From: Acidovorax sp. NCPPB 3576 | Lineage (GTDB): Bacteria > Pseudomonadota > Gammaproteobacteria > Burkholderiales > Burkholderiaceae_C | Direction of reading: 5' to 3' | Length of the DNA stretch: 64,000 nucleotides | Assembly: GCF_028473605.1 (NCBI RefSeq) | Contig: NZ_CP097267.1 | Coordinates: 4,270,501-4,334,500, forward strand | Shown: positions 37,006 to 45,874 of the stretch, one piece after another | Position numbering within the stretch: position 1 is the stretch's first letter | Layout of the letters: the number at the start of each line of letters is the position of its first letter | Translations under genes and position numbers: made by a program | Notes under the pieces: generated by a model | What the model was told of the DNA's origin: nothing | Database searches by the model: none | The model's input: the letters and a program-made list of their open reading frames with translations, nothing else

Positions 37006-37715
37006 GCCGAAGCCCCGCCCAGCCGGTAGCCGGCCCCGGTGACGGTATGCAGCAGCCGGGCTTCGCCGGGCTGGTCGATCTCGCGCCGCAGCAGGTGCAT
37101 CCTGGAGCGCAGCAGGTCTGCGTCGGGAACGTCCTGGCCCCAGATCAGGCGCTCCAGCCGGTCGCGGCGCACGGTGCCTGGCGATTCGCGCATCAGCAGC
37201 TCCAGGATGTTTCGGGACGTGCCCGACAGCGCGACGGAGCGCGTGCCCCGCGTCACTTGCAGCGTATCCAGGTGGTAGGCCAGATCGCCCACCCGCAAGG
37301 TGCGCCCGGCCGCCGCCCGGGCCTGGGCACGGCTGACCATCACCCGCAGGCGGATCTCCAGTTCGGGCAGGGCCACCGGCTTGACCAGATAGTCGTCCGC
37401 CCCGTTCTCGAAGCCCAGCAGCTTGCCTTCCAGCTGGTCCTTGGCGGTGAGCATGATGATGGGGGTCACGCAGGCATGCTCCTGCCGCAGCTTGCACAGA
37501 ACGCTCATGCCGTCCATCCGGGGCAGCATCCAATCCAGGACGATCGCGTCGTACCGGTTGCGGATGGCCAGATCCAGGCCCGAGTTGCCATCGGGCGCCG
37601 CATCCGGCACGTGCCCGCAGGCCTCCAGGTAGTCGAAGATGTTCGCGGCCAGCGCGCGGTTGTCCTCGATGATGAGGACTTGCAGAGGGACGGGATGGGC
37701 GAGGCTGGCGTTCAC
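37002..37715 (-). CDS. OmpR/PhoB-family response regulator
   Basis: A 237-residue regulator with a receiver domain (LIIEDNRALAANIF, phospho-Asp in AIVLDWMLPRMDG at about 58, Lys in YLVKPVALPEL) and a C-terminal winged-helix DNA-binding domain ending VTGAGYRLGG. The start is the GTG at 37715. It lies 47 bp after the lpxO-like gene and is translationally coupled to the kinase. It may control the whole operon, including its own gene. Confidence 0.92.
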   Translation of the reverse strand: MNASLAHPVPLQVLIIEDNRALAANIFDYLEACGHVPDAAPDGNSGLDLAIRNRYDAIVLDWMLPRMDGMSVLCKLRQEHACVTPIIMLTAKDQLEGKLLGFENGADDYLVKPVALPELEIRLRVMVSRAQARAAAGRTLRVGDLAYHLDTLQVTRGTRSVALSGTSRNILELLMRESPGTVRRDRLERLIWGQDVPDADLLRSRMHLLRREIDQPGEARLLHTVTGAGYRLGGASA

Positions 37716-37762
37716 TGGACAGGCAGTTTCACAGCAAGGGGATGAAAGGCCGCGGCGGGCGG

Positions 37763-38734
37763 TCACGCCGGCAGCAGCCACTGCACCGACGCCAGGGCGC
37801 CGGCGGCGATGCCGAAGACCGCACCCAGCAAAGCCAGGTTGATGCCCCACTTGAGGGCATTGTAGAGAGGGCGATTGCGCTCGCGCAGCTGCTTTCCCCG
37901 GGCGCGCACGGGGGCGAGCGCGGCGAACAAGGCACTGGCGACGCCGCGCCGGTCGCGGGCATCGTTGGGCGTCTGGACCGCGCGGGCCAGCAGCGAATAC
38001 GCCGCATTGAAAACGCGCCCGGGCAGCGCCATCGGCCTGCGCACGTCGCACATCAGGATGAGCCGCGGCGCGTCGGTGTCGTTGGTCACGAAGTGCAGGT
38101 AGGTCTCGTCGAACACGAAGGCCTCGCCATCGCGCCAGGCCCGCTCGACGCCATCGACGTTGATGAAGCACTGCGCCGCATTGGGCGTTGCGAGCCCCAG
38201 GTGGTATCGCAGCGAGCAGCCCAGCGGATCGGCGTGGGGCGTGAGCCCCGAGCGCGGGGGCAGCACGGCGAACATGGCCGCCCGGATGTCGGGAAACCGC
38301 GAGAGGATCTCCAGGGTTCGGGGGCAGCTGGCGATCGCCGATGGGTAGGTGTAGCCATACCAGTGCAGGTAATAGCGGCTCCAGCCGTATTTGTAGAAGG
38401 TGCGAAAGCCCACATCGAACGACGCGGGCGAGCCCTGGCGCCGCGCCTCGTCGAACCCCCCGTGCGCCTGCATGGCCAGGGCTTCATCGCGCAGGGTTTC
38501 CCAGTGCTGCGCCAGCTGCGCAAGCTGGGCGTAGCGATCGACCGGCACGAACGGACCACGGGCCCAGCGCCGGGTGAAGAGATACAGCACGGCGTTGGGC
38601 AGCGCGAACACCGGCCAGCTCTTGCGCCAATACTGCTGCACGCTGGCGTACCGCGCCCGGCCCCGCAACCGGTACACATACGCCATGGCCACCAGCCAGC
38701 CCCCGGCAAGGCCCGCCAGCACGGTGGCGATCAC
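37763..38734 (-). CDS. LpxO-like Fe(II)/2-oxoglutarate hydroxylase (lipid A)
   Basis: A 323-residue member of the aspartyl/asparaginyl beta-hydroxylase family, closest in layout to lipid A 2-hydroxylase LpxO. It has an N-terminal membrane anchor, the ALPNAVLYLFTRRWARGPFV segment, GWSRYYLHWYGYTYPSAIAS, the iron ligands in LTPHADPLGCSLRYHLGL (His-x-Asp) and the distal His in DETYLHFVTND, and a C-terminal hydrophobic segment. LpxO adds a 2-hydroxyl to a secondary acyl chain of lipid A. The neighbours (MipA and a two-component pair) support an envelope role. The start codon overlaps the preceding small ORF by four bases. Confidence 0.82.
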   Translation of the reverse strand: MIATVLAGLAGGWLVAMAYVYRLRGRARYASVQQYWRKSWPVFALPNAVLYLFTRRWARGPFVPVDRYAQLAQLAQHWETLRDEALAMQAHGGFDEARRQGSPASFDVGFRTFYKYGWSRYYLHWYGYTYPSAIASCPRTLEILSRFPDIRAAMFAVLPPRSGLTPHADPLGCSLRYHLGLATPNAAQCFINVDGVERAWRDGEAFVFDETYLHFVTNDTDAPRLILMCDVRRPMALPGRVFNAAYSLLARAVQTPNDARDRRGVASALFAALAPVRARGKQLRERNRPLYNALKWGINLALLGAVFGIAAGALASVQWLLPA

Positions 38735-38979
38735 AGCGCCGCTCCGGTTGCGCCATCGGTGCTATCGGTGCTGGCCGCCGCCCTGGCCAGCGGGCTCGGC
38801 GCCTGCTCGCCACGGCCCGCCGCGCGCGGGCTGCCGTGGCGGTACACGGACATATAGGCCTTTGCCAGCAGCCAGCTCCCGGCCGGGGAGGCCGGCCTGA
38901 TCGCATTCGCGGCGCAGCCCACGGCCGCGCCCTTCCCCACGGACGGCACCGATGCCTGTCGTTCCGGCCCGCCGCGCAT
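38731..38979 (-). CDS. Small coupled ORF of unknown function
   Basis: 82 codons. The sequence is Ala/Gly/Ser/Pro-rich with one moderately hydrophobic stretch (SWLLAKAYMSVYRHG, about 35-49), and I recognise no domain. What supports it is the context: its ATG overlaps the mipA stop (TGATG) and its TGA overlaps the lpxO-like start (ATGA), so a ribosome could pass straight through the three genes. The composition also fits an out-of-frame GC-rich filler, so it may be a spacer that merely stays open. Confidence 0.42.
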   Translation of the reverse strand: MRGGPERQASVPSVGKGAAVGCAANAIRPASPAGSWLLAKAYMSVYRHGSPRAAGRGEQAPSPLARAAASTDSTDGATGAAL

Positions 38980-39770
38980 CAGAAGCTCCTGGACAGGCCG
39001 AACATCACCGACCCTTCGCCGTTCGTGTCGGCCTTCAGGAGCGGGCTGTTCGTGATCTTCTTGGGCAGCACCTTGTATTGCAGCGCCGTCATGAACTGCC
39101 AGTGCTGGCCGATCGGGTGCACGTAGGTCAGGCCCAGCTTGGGGATCGTCGCCGCACCGGGCTTGTAATCGACCACGCCCCGCGCCACCTCTTCGTTCAA
39201 GGTGCCGTAGTAGTAGTTGGCCATGTCCTTGGACAGATAGCTCACGCTGATGCTGGGGGTGAGCCGCCCCCGGCCGAGCTGGAAGCCGTAGCCGTACCTG
39301 GCGCTCAGCTCGAACCCTTCGCTCGCGCCCGTCACGTCGGCCTTGGCGGTCAGCTCGAATTCACCGGCCGCGCCGCGCCAGGACGCGGCCACGCCCAGAT
39401 CCAGGCCGTTGTCCCGGTCCTCCAGCAGGCTGCGGTTGATGCCGTTGCGCGCCAGTTCCGGCACGCCGAAGTCCTTGGCCGAGATGCCGTCGGTGCGCAG
39501 CGAAGCGATGGCATCCAGGCTGAAGCCCTTGCTGTGCATCAGATGCGCGCCGGCGGTCAGCCCGCGAAAGTAAAACCGCTCGCCTTCATAGCGGATCAGC
39601 GGCAACGCGGTGGTCTTGTTGCCTTCGCCGGCATAGGGGCTGTCCTTGACCATGAGCCCCAGGCCCAGGCCCCAGCGCGGGGACGGCGCCTCGGATTGCG
39701 ATGCGGTCTGCGCCGTGGCGAGCACGGGCAGGGTGAGGAGGCAGGCCAGGACGGAGCAAGAGGTGTTCAT
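38979..39770 (-). CDS. mipA: MipA/OmpV-family outer membrane protein
   Basis: A 263-residue exported beta-barrel protein. A signal peptide (about 1-20, ending PVLATAQ) is followed by alternating strand segments: RWGLGLGLMVKDSPYAG, TTALPLIRYEGERFYFRGL, and a C-terminal strand ending GLSRSF with the terminal Phe typical of outer membrane barrels. MipA was described as a scaffold for murein synthesis and turnover enzymes; OmpV relatives have been linked to antibiotic and osmotic responses. The ATG at 39770 is chosen because the signal peptide starts there. It is first in the operon with lpxO and the two-component genes. Confidence 0.9.
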   Translation of the reverse strand: MNTSCSVLACLLTLPVLATAQTASQSEAPSPRWGLGLGLMVKDSPYAGEGNKTTALPLIRYEGERFYFRGLTAGAHLMHSKGFSLDAIASLRTDGISAKDFGVPELARNGINRSLLEDRDNGLDLGVAASWRGAAGEFELTAKADVTGASEGFELSARYGYGFQLGRGRLTPSISVSYLSKDMANYYYGTLNEEVARGVVDYKPGAATIPKLGLTYVHPIGQHWQFMTALQYKVLPKKITNSPLLKADTNGEGSVMFGLSRSF

Positions 39771-40123
<353 letters not shown>

Positions 40124-41089
40124 TCACCCCTGGCTCTGCGGCGATGGAGGAGAGCCGGTCGCCGGGACCGCTTGCGGCTTGGATTCCGGGGGTTCGGCCG
40201 GCGCTTGGGGCGATGCCTCCAGCGGCTCGACACCGTCGCGCAGCACCCCGTTGACCTCCGCCCCGAAGATCAGGGTGGTGGCGCTGATGTACAGAAACAC
40301 CAGCGTGGCCACCACGCCCGCGAAACTGCCATAGACCAGCGCCAGCTTGCCGGCGCTGCGCAGCGTGTACGACAGGGTGGCGGCCGCCCCCACCCACATC
40401 GCCGCGCCCACGATGGCCCCCGGCACCACGGTGCGCAGCCGCTGCCGCAGATCGGGCAGCCAGCCATAGAGCAGCGCGTACAGCACCGTCAGCACCAAAA
40501 ACGCCGAGCCGTAGCGCACGCTGTTGCGCAGCCAGGGCGTCTCCTGGCCCACACCCACGTTGCGCTCCAGCAGCTGCCACACATAGGGCATGACGATCAC
40601 CGAGCTGAACGCCGCGAAGATGCCGCCGCCCACCACCACCGTGAACACCGTCACCTTGATGCGCGCCTTCCAGAACGGCAGGCCGCGCTCGATGCCGTAA
40701 GAGCGGTTCAGCGCCGTGCGCACAGCCTGCATGCCCGACGACGCCGTCCACAGCGTGACCAGGAAGCCGATCGCCAGCAGCGCCTGGTTGCGCTGCGCCA
40801 GCACCTGCTGGATCACCGGCTGCATCGCGTCGCGCACGACCGGCGGCGCATATTCCAGCACGCGCTGGGCCAGGGCCGCCGCATCCCCGGGCTCGCCCAC
40901 ATAGGCCGCCGTGGCCGACAGCAGGATCAGCAGCGGGAACATCGCCAGCACCGAGGAGAACGCCATGCTCCCGGCCTGGTTCGCGCTCTGGTGGAGGATG
41001 TAGTTGCGGATCGCCAGGGCGATGACGGGCAGCCCCGGAATGGCCCAGGCGATTTGCCGCACGCGGTGCAGGACGGTCATCGGTGCCAT
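40124..41089 (-). CDS. YihY/BrkB-family (UPF0761) membrane protein
   Basis: An inner-membrane protein of about 321 residues with six hydrophobic segments, once misnamed RNase BN. Family marks include SANQAGSMAFSSVLAMFPLL, WTASSGMQAVRTALNRSYGI and the late GAEVNGVLRDGVEPLEASPQ tail. The function of the family is not settled. The start is not certain: the ATG at 41089 is preferred, with others at 41080 and in the frame up to 41200. It stands as a single gene. Confidence 0.85.
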   Translation of the reverse strand: MAPMTVLHRVRQIAWAIPGLPVIALAIRNYILHQSANQAGSMAFSSVLAMFPLLILLSATAAYVGEPGDAAALAQRVLEYAPPVVRDAMQPVIQQVLAQRNQALLAIGFLVTLWTASSGMQAVRTALNRSYGIERGLPFWKARIKVTVFTVVVGGGIFAAFSSVIVMPYVWQLLERNVGVGQETPWLRNSVRYGSAFLVLTVLYALLYGWLPDLRQRLRTVVPGAIVGAAMWVGAAATLSYTLRSAGKLALVYGSFAGVVATLVFLYISATTLIFGAEVNGVLRDGVEPLEASPQAPAEPPESKPQAVPATGSPPSPQSQG

Positions 41090-41200
41090 GCGTTTGTCCA
41101 ACTCTGCATCCTTCTTCGTTCCGCCGATCAACCGGCGCTTGTGTGAAACCAACCCATCGACACGCGGAGCGCCAGGATGACCCGCGGCTCGGGGCCGCAC

Positions 41201-41466
41201 CCGCTGACTGTCGCCGAAGCCACGCAGGCCCTCTGTAGGACTCGAAGAACATCCGGAGTCGCCTCAGGGGGCGCGCCGCGCCACGATGCCAACGCCGCTG
41301 ACTGCAGCGCGCAAGCCCCTTTGACAGCCTGCACAGGTTACAGATGCATCCAGTGGTGACCGATCCAATATTCCGAACAGCGGAAAGATAGACTGCGCGC
41401 GGTCGTTGCCGGAGAAGTCCGGACGACTGACTGGGTTCATTTCAATCATTACAACGGAGGAATTTC
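41201..41466 (+). promoter_or_regulatory. Leader region of the secreted kelch gene
   Basis: 266 bases without a gene. A consensus TTGACA lies at 41321-41326; the hexamer 17 bp on (ATGCAT) is a poor -10. A very good ribosome binding site (GGAGGA) stands at about 41456-41461, before the ATG at 41467. No PIP box was seen here. Confidence 0.35.
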
Positions 41467-42600
41467 ATGAAACGATTTCTGTGGGGCCTGGGAATGGCCC
41501 TGGCGCTGATCGCCCCCGGGGCGCAGGCGCATGGGAGCGCAGCAGAAGCATCAGCCGCAGCAGACGGCCGCTGGAGCCGGCTGGTCACCACGGGCGAGGG
41601 GCCGTCCGTGCGCTCGACGCCCGCTGTGGCGCCGGTCCTCGGGTCCATCTACCTGTTCGGCGGGGTCAAGGACGATTTCGCCAGCGGCGAGAACACGTTC
41701 TACGACGACCTGTACCGCTTCGACCCCCGCCTGGCCCGGTGGACGCCGCTGTCGCCCTCCGGCGCCAAGCCGCCGGCCCGGGCCTTCGCCGCGAGTGCCG
41801 CCGTGCCGGCGCGGCACTGGATGCTGGTGTTCGGCGGCGCCAACTACAGCGCCGACCTTTCTTCGCTCACGTTCTTCGACGACCTGTGGGCCTACAGCGC
41901 CCTGCTGAACCGCTGGACGCAGTTGCAGCCGGGCAATCCGGGACCCTCGGCCCGGTCGCGCCCCGCCATGTGGGTGGACGGCGAGAAGGTCTATGTGTTC
42001 GGCGGCATCCAGACCGATTTCAACACCTTGAACGACCTGTGGGCCTTCGACCTGCGCACCAATCTGTGGACCCAAATCATCGCCAATGGCGACCCGAACT
42101 CGCCGACCTCGCGCCATGAGGCCGCGGTGGCCGGGCGCGCATGGGACGGGCAATTGACGCTGTACGGCGGGCAATTCAGCGACAGCGACGGCTTCGTCTC
42201 GTTGAACGACACCTGGCGCTTCGACCTCGCCACCCACCAGTGGCAGAACATCACGCCCGCCGAAGCCGACAAAAACGTCGATGCGCCCCGCCACCAGGGA
42301 TCGACCGTGCAGATCGGCCACGCGCTGCTGATGGCCGGGGGCGACCTGCCGGGCGGCAGTTCCGGCTGCGGCGCAGCGTTTCCGCAAAACGCCACGTCCG
42401 AACTGTGGCGCTTCAACCTGCACGACCGCAAGTGGCGCCTGCTGGCCCCGGGCGGCGATGCCTTCCCGGCGATCAAACGCACCAACGCGGCCGCGGTGGG
42501 TGGGGTGATGTACGTGTTCTCAGGCTTTGGCTTCTCGTGCCAGAACGATGAGGGTGGGCAGGTTTGGAACCCTGACGTCTACGCTTTCCGGCCCCGCTGA
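41467..42600 (+). CDS. Secreted kelch-repeat beta-propeller protein
   Basis: A 377-residue protein with a Sec signal (about 1-20, ending GAQAHG). Five or six kelch repeats follow, each with a LFGG/VFGG-type turn, a D-[LT]-W/Y strand and a closing Trp. Examples are SIYLFGGVKDDF with DDLYRFDPRLARW, HWMLVFGGANYS with DDLWAYSALLNRW, KVYVFGGIQTDF with NDLWAFDLRTNLW, and LTLYGGQFSD with NDTWRFDLATHQW. The last repeat, MYVFSGFGFSC, probably closes the propeller with the N-terminal strand. Such proteins bind proteins or glycans or act as galactose oxidase-like folds; no metal-site residues stand out. Its partner is unknown. Confidence 0.85.
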   Translation: MKRFLWGLGMALALIAPGAQAHGSAAEASAAADGRWSRLVTTGEGPSVRSTPAVAPVLGSIYLFGGVKDDFASGENTFYDDLYRFDPRLARWTPLSPSGAKPPARAFAASAAVPARHWMLVFGGANYSADLSSLTFFDDLWAYSALLNRWTQLQPGNPGPSARSRPAMWVDGEKVYVFGGIQTDFNTLNDLWAFDLRTNLWTQIIANGDPNSPTSRHEAAVAGRAWDGQLTLYGGQFSDSDGFVSLNDTWRFDLATHQWQNITPAEADKNVDAPRHQGSTVQIGHALLMAGGDLPGGSSGCGAAFPQNATSELWRFNLHDRKWRLLAPGGDAFPAIKRTNAAAVGGVMYVFSGFGFSCQNDEGGQVWNPDVYAFRPR

Positions 42601-43391
42601 CCGGGGGCGCCCGTGGGCTGCGCAAGGCAGCCTTCGGGCGCGGGTCTGGGCGCGCAGGCATGAACAGGATTCGATGGGTAGTCGTCTCTCTGCTCTGACG
42701 CTTGATGTCCCCAGACGGGCCGTGGAAATCCATCGGATCAAGGTGAGCACCGACGAACAGACGGGCGCTGTAATCGACCCAGAGCGTGCACTGGTCAAGT
42801 CAACTTGAAGGTCGACTATGCAGCGTCTCCTGCCCTTCGGTCGCCGCTGCCGTACTCACCCTCTCGGCCACCTACCGGTCACTGACTTGGTTGGCCAATG
42901 GCTCGACGAACGGCCGGTCCGAGAGGGCGCCGCGGTCGTTCGCGAATGTCTGCCGTACCGCCAGGGCATCCCGCCATAGGAAGATCGCTGCTCCGGCCTC
43001 CGAAGTTGCGCTACCCTGAGCAGATCTTCGGATCGTCGATCTCGCTGCCGAAAAGCGGTCACTCATGTCTGCGCTGATATGGTGAGGATCTCCCAGCATC
43101 CAGGTTTTGCGGCACATGACGAACACGGCAACGCCTCCGCGTGAGCAGCAGTTCCTGGCCGGTACCGGGTCTTACCTGGCTGCCGAAGCCGGCTGCCGAT
43201 CTTCGGCGGATGGACTTGACCGACCACGGACGCCTTGCGGTCGATCTGGCAGGCTCCTTGTCTCGGCCAGAAGCCGGCATTCGTGGACGATTGGTGCCAG
43301 GCATCTGACTGGTACTGCCAGCAGCGATGACCTCCAGTGCAGCACGCCAACTCCTTGCCCGAATCCGGTCCAGCACCGATCACATAAGCGG
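42601..43391. other. Gene-free stretch before the HNH nuclease
   Basis: Almost 800 bases with short, poorly coding frames on both strands and no protein I recognise. The string AGCGGTCACT occurs twice (near 43055 and 43389). It looks like decayed or accessory DNA, different in texture from the packed genes around it. Confidence 0.4.
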
Positions 43392-44351
43392 TCACTGTCC
43401 GACAGTCGTACCGTCGAGCGCACCGTAGTGCTTTTTGATTGAAGTATGAGTCCCCACAACACCAGCGTCGTCGATCGTCAGCAGCTTGTGGTCGTATAAG
43501 GCGTGAAGATCCTTGCGGAGCAGCAGCCCATCCTCGGCCCGGTTGTGGCCTTCGCGCCAGTTGTGACCAATCTTGTGTGCGGCGTCAAGCGCCTTCCCCA
43601 CATCGCAGCCCGATATGGCGCACCGACCCTTGTAGGCCATGAACACCTCTCGCCTAAACGCGGCCTGATCGGGACGCACCTCGACACTGGCAAACCTTGC
43701 CGCTTTCACTTCCAGGCGCTCATCCGTCTCTGGCGGCGTCGTATTCGTGTTCGCCTTCCAGTAATCGTACAGCCGCTCTCGCTCAGCAGCGTCGTCAGCA
43801 ATGCCGAACTCCTTCTCGAATCCTGGCGAGCATCTGCCCATCGGGGAGACGATCAGCGCTGTGATGATGGGTTCGTCAAGGCTCTCGGACTGGTGACCCA
43901 GGAAGTCCATCACCCGCCGGATGTTGCGAAACCCGATGCCGAACGCTGCCATCACCTGGCCGTAGCGGACGGTCTCGCCAACCCTTGCAACTTCGATGAG
44001 CCAGTCACGGATCGCGGGGAGTTGATCCTTGTAAATTTGCTCATCCTTGGCGGGCGCAGATCGGCGCTTCACCGTCTTCGCCAGCATCGCAGCCAAACGC
44101 GGCTTGACGTTCGCACCGACGTTTCCAGCCGGTTTGAGGCCAGGTAGCCACTGCTCGCCCATTTCAAGGAGGACAGCAGAAATGTTCTGCATTCGGTATT
44201 CGAATGCCTTCTCCGTGCGTGGGAACTGCTTGGCTAGGTCGCGGTATACCTGACGCTTCGAGTAGGACTTGCGCTCGGCCTCCCGGCGTGCCATTCCGTT
44301 GTAAGCGTCCACCGCAGCCGATAGCTCAGCATCCGTCCAATCGTCGCTCAT
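43392..44351 (-). CDS. HNH endonuclease, restriction-like
   Basis: A 319-residue protein. The N-terminal ~90 residues (WTDAELSAAVDAYNGM, then FEYRMQNISAVLLEMGEQWL and GLKPAGNVGANV) form a module often found before nuclease domains in McrA-like and other restriction-type proteins. A middle domain (about 110-200, with VGETVRYGQVMAAFGIGFRN) is not assigned. The C-terminal HNH nuclease has GRCAISGCDV, DAAHKIGHNWREGHN and GLLLRKDLHALYDHKLLTID (about 240-290), with the His-Asn-His metal site complete. It could cut modified or invading DNA. The ATG at 44351 has a GGAGA site. No methyltransferase is adjacent, so if it restricts, it probably recognises modified bases; this is inference. Confidence 0.85.
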   Translation of the reverse strand: MSDDWTDAELSAAVDAYNGMARREAERKSYSKRQVYRDLAKQFPRTEKAFEYRMQNISAVLLEMGEQWLPGLKPAGNVGANVKPRLAAMLAKTVKRRSAPAKDEQIYKDQLPAIRDWLIEVARVGETVRYGQVMAAFGIGFRNIRRVMDFLGHQSESLDEPIITALIVSPMGRCSPGFEKEFGIADDAAERERLYDYWKANTNTTPPETDERLEVKAARFASVEVRPDQAAFRREVFMAYKGRCAISGCDVGKALDAAHKIGHNWREGHNRAEDGLLLRKDLHALYDHKLLTIDDAGVVGTHTSIKKHYGALDGTTVGQ

Positions 44352-44799
44352 GCGTCTCCCTCTCCTTCTCAAATAATCGTGCACGGTGGGCATCTCTGAG
44401 TCAAGCGCACTGGCACCCACATTTGACGGTGCCGAAGGAGTTCTTCACCGCCTTGCTGAAGCGGTCTGGCCTCACAAATTCACATTTGCTGCTCGACGGT
44501 ACGAATGCCAGCTTCCAGGCGCCCAATTCGGTCAAGTCTTGGACGGCTTTGATTCGTGAGCGCTAGTACGGCGTCGTCGACAGCTGAAATCGAGGCCTTC
44601 GCAGGGGTGAGCTGGCGCCGCATAGCTTGCCTATTGCTGAACGGCCGGTTCTGGATGAACACCGGACACGCATTGCCCGCAGGCCCCACTGACCGCTTGT
44701 TGCGGCCGCCTAAAGTCGTCATTCAGTGGCGAATGTCTCTCAACAGCCTGAAGCGGCTCATGCATTTCTCCACACATCACGCTGTAGGCTTGGCCGCGC
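44352..44799. other. Gene-free stretch between the HNH gene and small unknown genes
   Basis: 448 bases with no recognisable gene. A plus-strand frame through 44204-44566 has no ribosome binding site and lies largely over the HNH gene, so I do not call it. Repeats and terminators were not seen. Confidence 0.35.
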
Positions 44800-45009
44800 T
44801 CAATCCTTGAGGCTCACCCCCAGATTGCCCAGCTTTTTTGCATACGAGTCCCTGCGTTTTGCTGCCTTTGCAGCGGCTTTGGAGGCGGCTTGGACTGCCT
44901 TCGGGCCCTTAGCCGCAGCAGCTTTGATCAATCCGAACTTGTGAGCGGCATCTGCCTCGGCCCGCTTGAAAGTGGCGATGAGTTCAGCATGGGCAACGGA
45001 TGGATTCAC
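44800..45009 (-). CDS. Small Ala/Lys-rich protein of unknown function
   Basis: 69 residues, mostly helical in composition: FKRAEADAAHKFGLIKAAAA, then QAASKAAAKAAKRRDSYAKK. It is strongly basic and resembles histone-H1-like or other nucleic-acid-coating tails in composition only. The start is a GTG at 45009 with GGAG six bases before it, which supports a real gene. It lies 25 bp after the 45035 gene and is probably co-transcribed with it. Confidence 0.55.
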   Translation of the reverse strand: MNPSVAHAELIATFKRAEADAAHKFGLIKAAAAKGPKAVQAASKAAAKAAKRRDSYAKKLGNLGVSLKD

Positions 45010-45034
45010 AGGTACTCCATATCAATCAGCGGCG

Positions 45035-45499
45035 TCACCCTTCAATTTGGACGTCGGTGCGAAGCAAGGCGGTTCTCAATTCGCGATTCGCAGGTTTTGA
45101 AACATCCACCTTTTGAACAGCCAGGTCGAACGGTGAACCTGGCTTGATGCTGGTTGGCAGTATCTTTTTTGCTGGATTCTTGGCGGGGTACGTGCCCCGA
45201 CCCGGACACATGCGAACGGAAAACCCGAATTCTTCGAGTGCACCTTTCGCATACAACTCCGCTAATTGTTGAAACGTTACGAAGGTCGAACGTTTGACGT
45301 CTTTGAATCCTGGCCGACTGATGTCACGAACGATCTCGAATTTACCAAGCGAATCTCGCTGTGTATCGGTAAACGGATGGAGCAAGAAAGTCTGACGAAC
45401 CCCATTTTTGGACACCAGAGTGTGCTCGACGGCTATATCGGTTAACAGCATATTTTTCTCGCTCTTCAAGCTGCAGTTGCACAGCACATCATTTGCCAT
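45035..45499 (-). CDS. Hypothetical protein in accessory islet
   Basis: About 154 residues from the ATG at 45499 (the frame is open ten codons further). I recognise no domain. It is mixed alpha/beta with basic stretches (TYPAKNPAKKILPTSIKPGS) and Cys residues near the start (CNCSLKSEKN). GC content is visibly lower than in the neighbouring core genes, which points to transfer. It is paired with the small Lys-rich gene downstream. The length and pairing would fit a toxin/antitoxin or an anti-phage accessory, but nothing in the sequence shows that. Confidence 0.5.
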   Translation of the reverse strand: MANDVLCNCSLKSEKNMLLTDIAVEHTLVSKNGVRQTFLLHPFTDTQRDSLGKFEIVRDISRPGFKDVKRSTFVTFQQLAELYAKGALEEFGFSVRMCPGRGTYPAKNPAKKILPTSIKPGSPFDLAVQKVDVSKPANRELRTALLRTDVQIEG

Positions 45500-45529
45500 C
45501 CCACCCAAAGTCGCAGATCGTGTTTTCAC

Positions 45530-45850
45530 ACCACGCCACTGGGAAGCAATCGCTTTGGGTCTAAAACGGCCTGCCAGTGGGGGAGTGGGTAAAAGCTCGA
45601 AATTAGCCTGAACTGCCGTTCAGCCGAAAGAGAGCATGCCGGCCGATAGATGTCTGATGCGAGAAGCTTATCGCGAGCGTTCAGGTCAACGGACTGGCCA
45701 AACTCCACCACTGCAATATGCATCCGCGGCAAAGCTCTATCCAAGAAGCGCTATTTCGCTCTTATTGAAATCAAGGAATCGAGAGCGCCACTAGACAGCC
45801 CTGCATTTTTCCGAGCGCTGGCCGACGCCCGCAAACGTCGGCCAAGCTTG
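45530..45850. other. Intergenic stretch beside ychF
   Basis: About 320 bases without a supported gene. Part of it may be the promoter for the minus-strand hypothetical gene at 45499. It is lower in GC than the ychF side. Confidence 0.35.
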
Positions 45851-45874
45851 AAAAAACCGACGCGTGCCGGTTTA
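45851..45874 (-). terminator. Intrinsic terminator of ychF
   Basis: Read on the minus strand, AAACCG, an eight-base loop and CGGTTT are followed by a T-run. The stem starts at the ychF stop codon itself. Confidence 0.7.

Noticed and set aside
42601..43391. Prophage or integrase remnant in the gene-free stretch
   Set aside because: No integrase, attachment repeat, tRNA or phage protein piece could be recognised.
44204..44566. Plus-strand frame overlapping the HNH gene start
   Set aside because: It has no ribosome binding site, overlaps a well supported nuclease gene on the other strand and has no recognisable domain.
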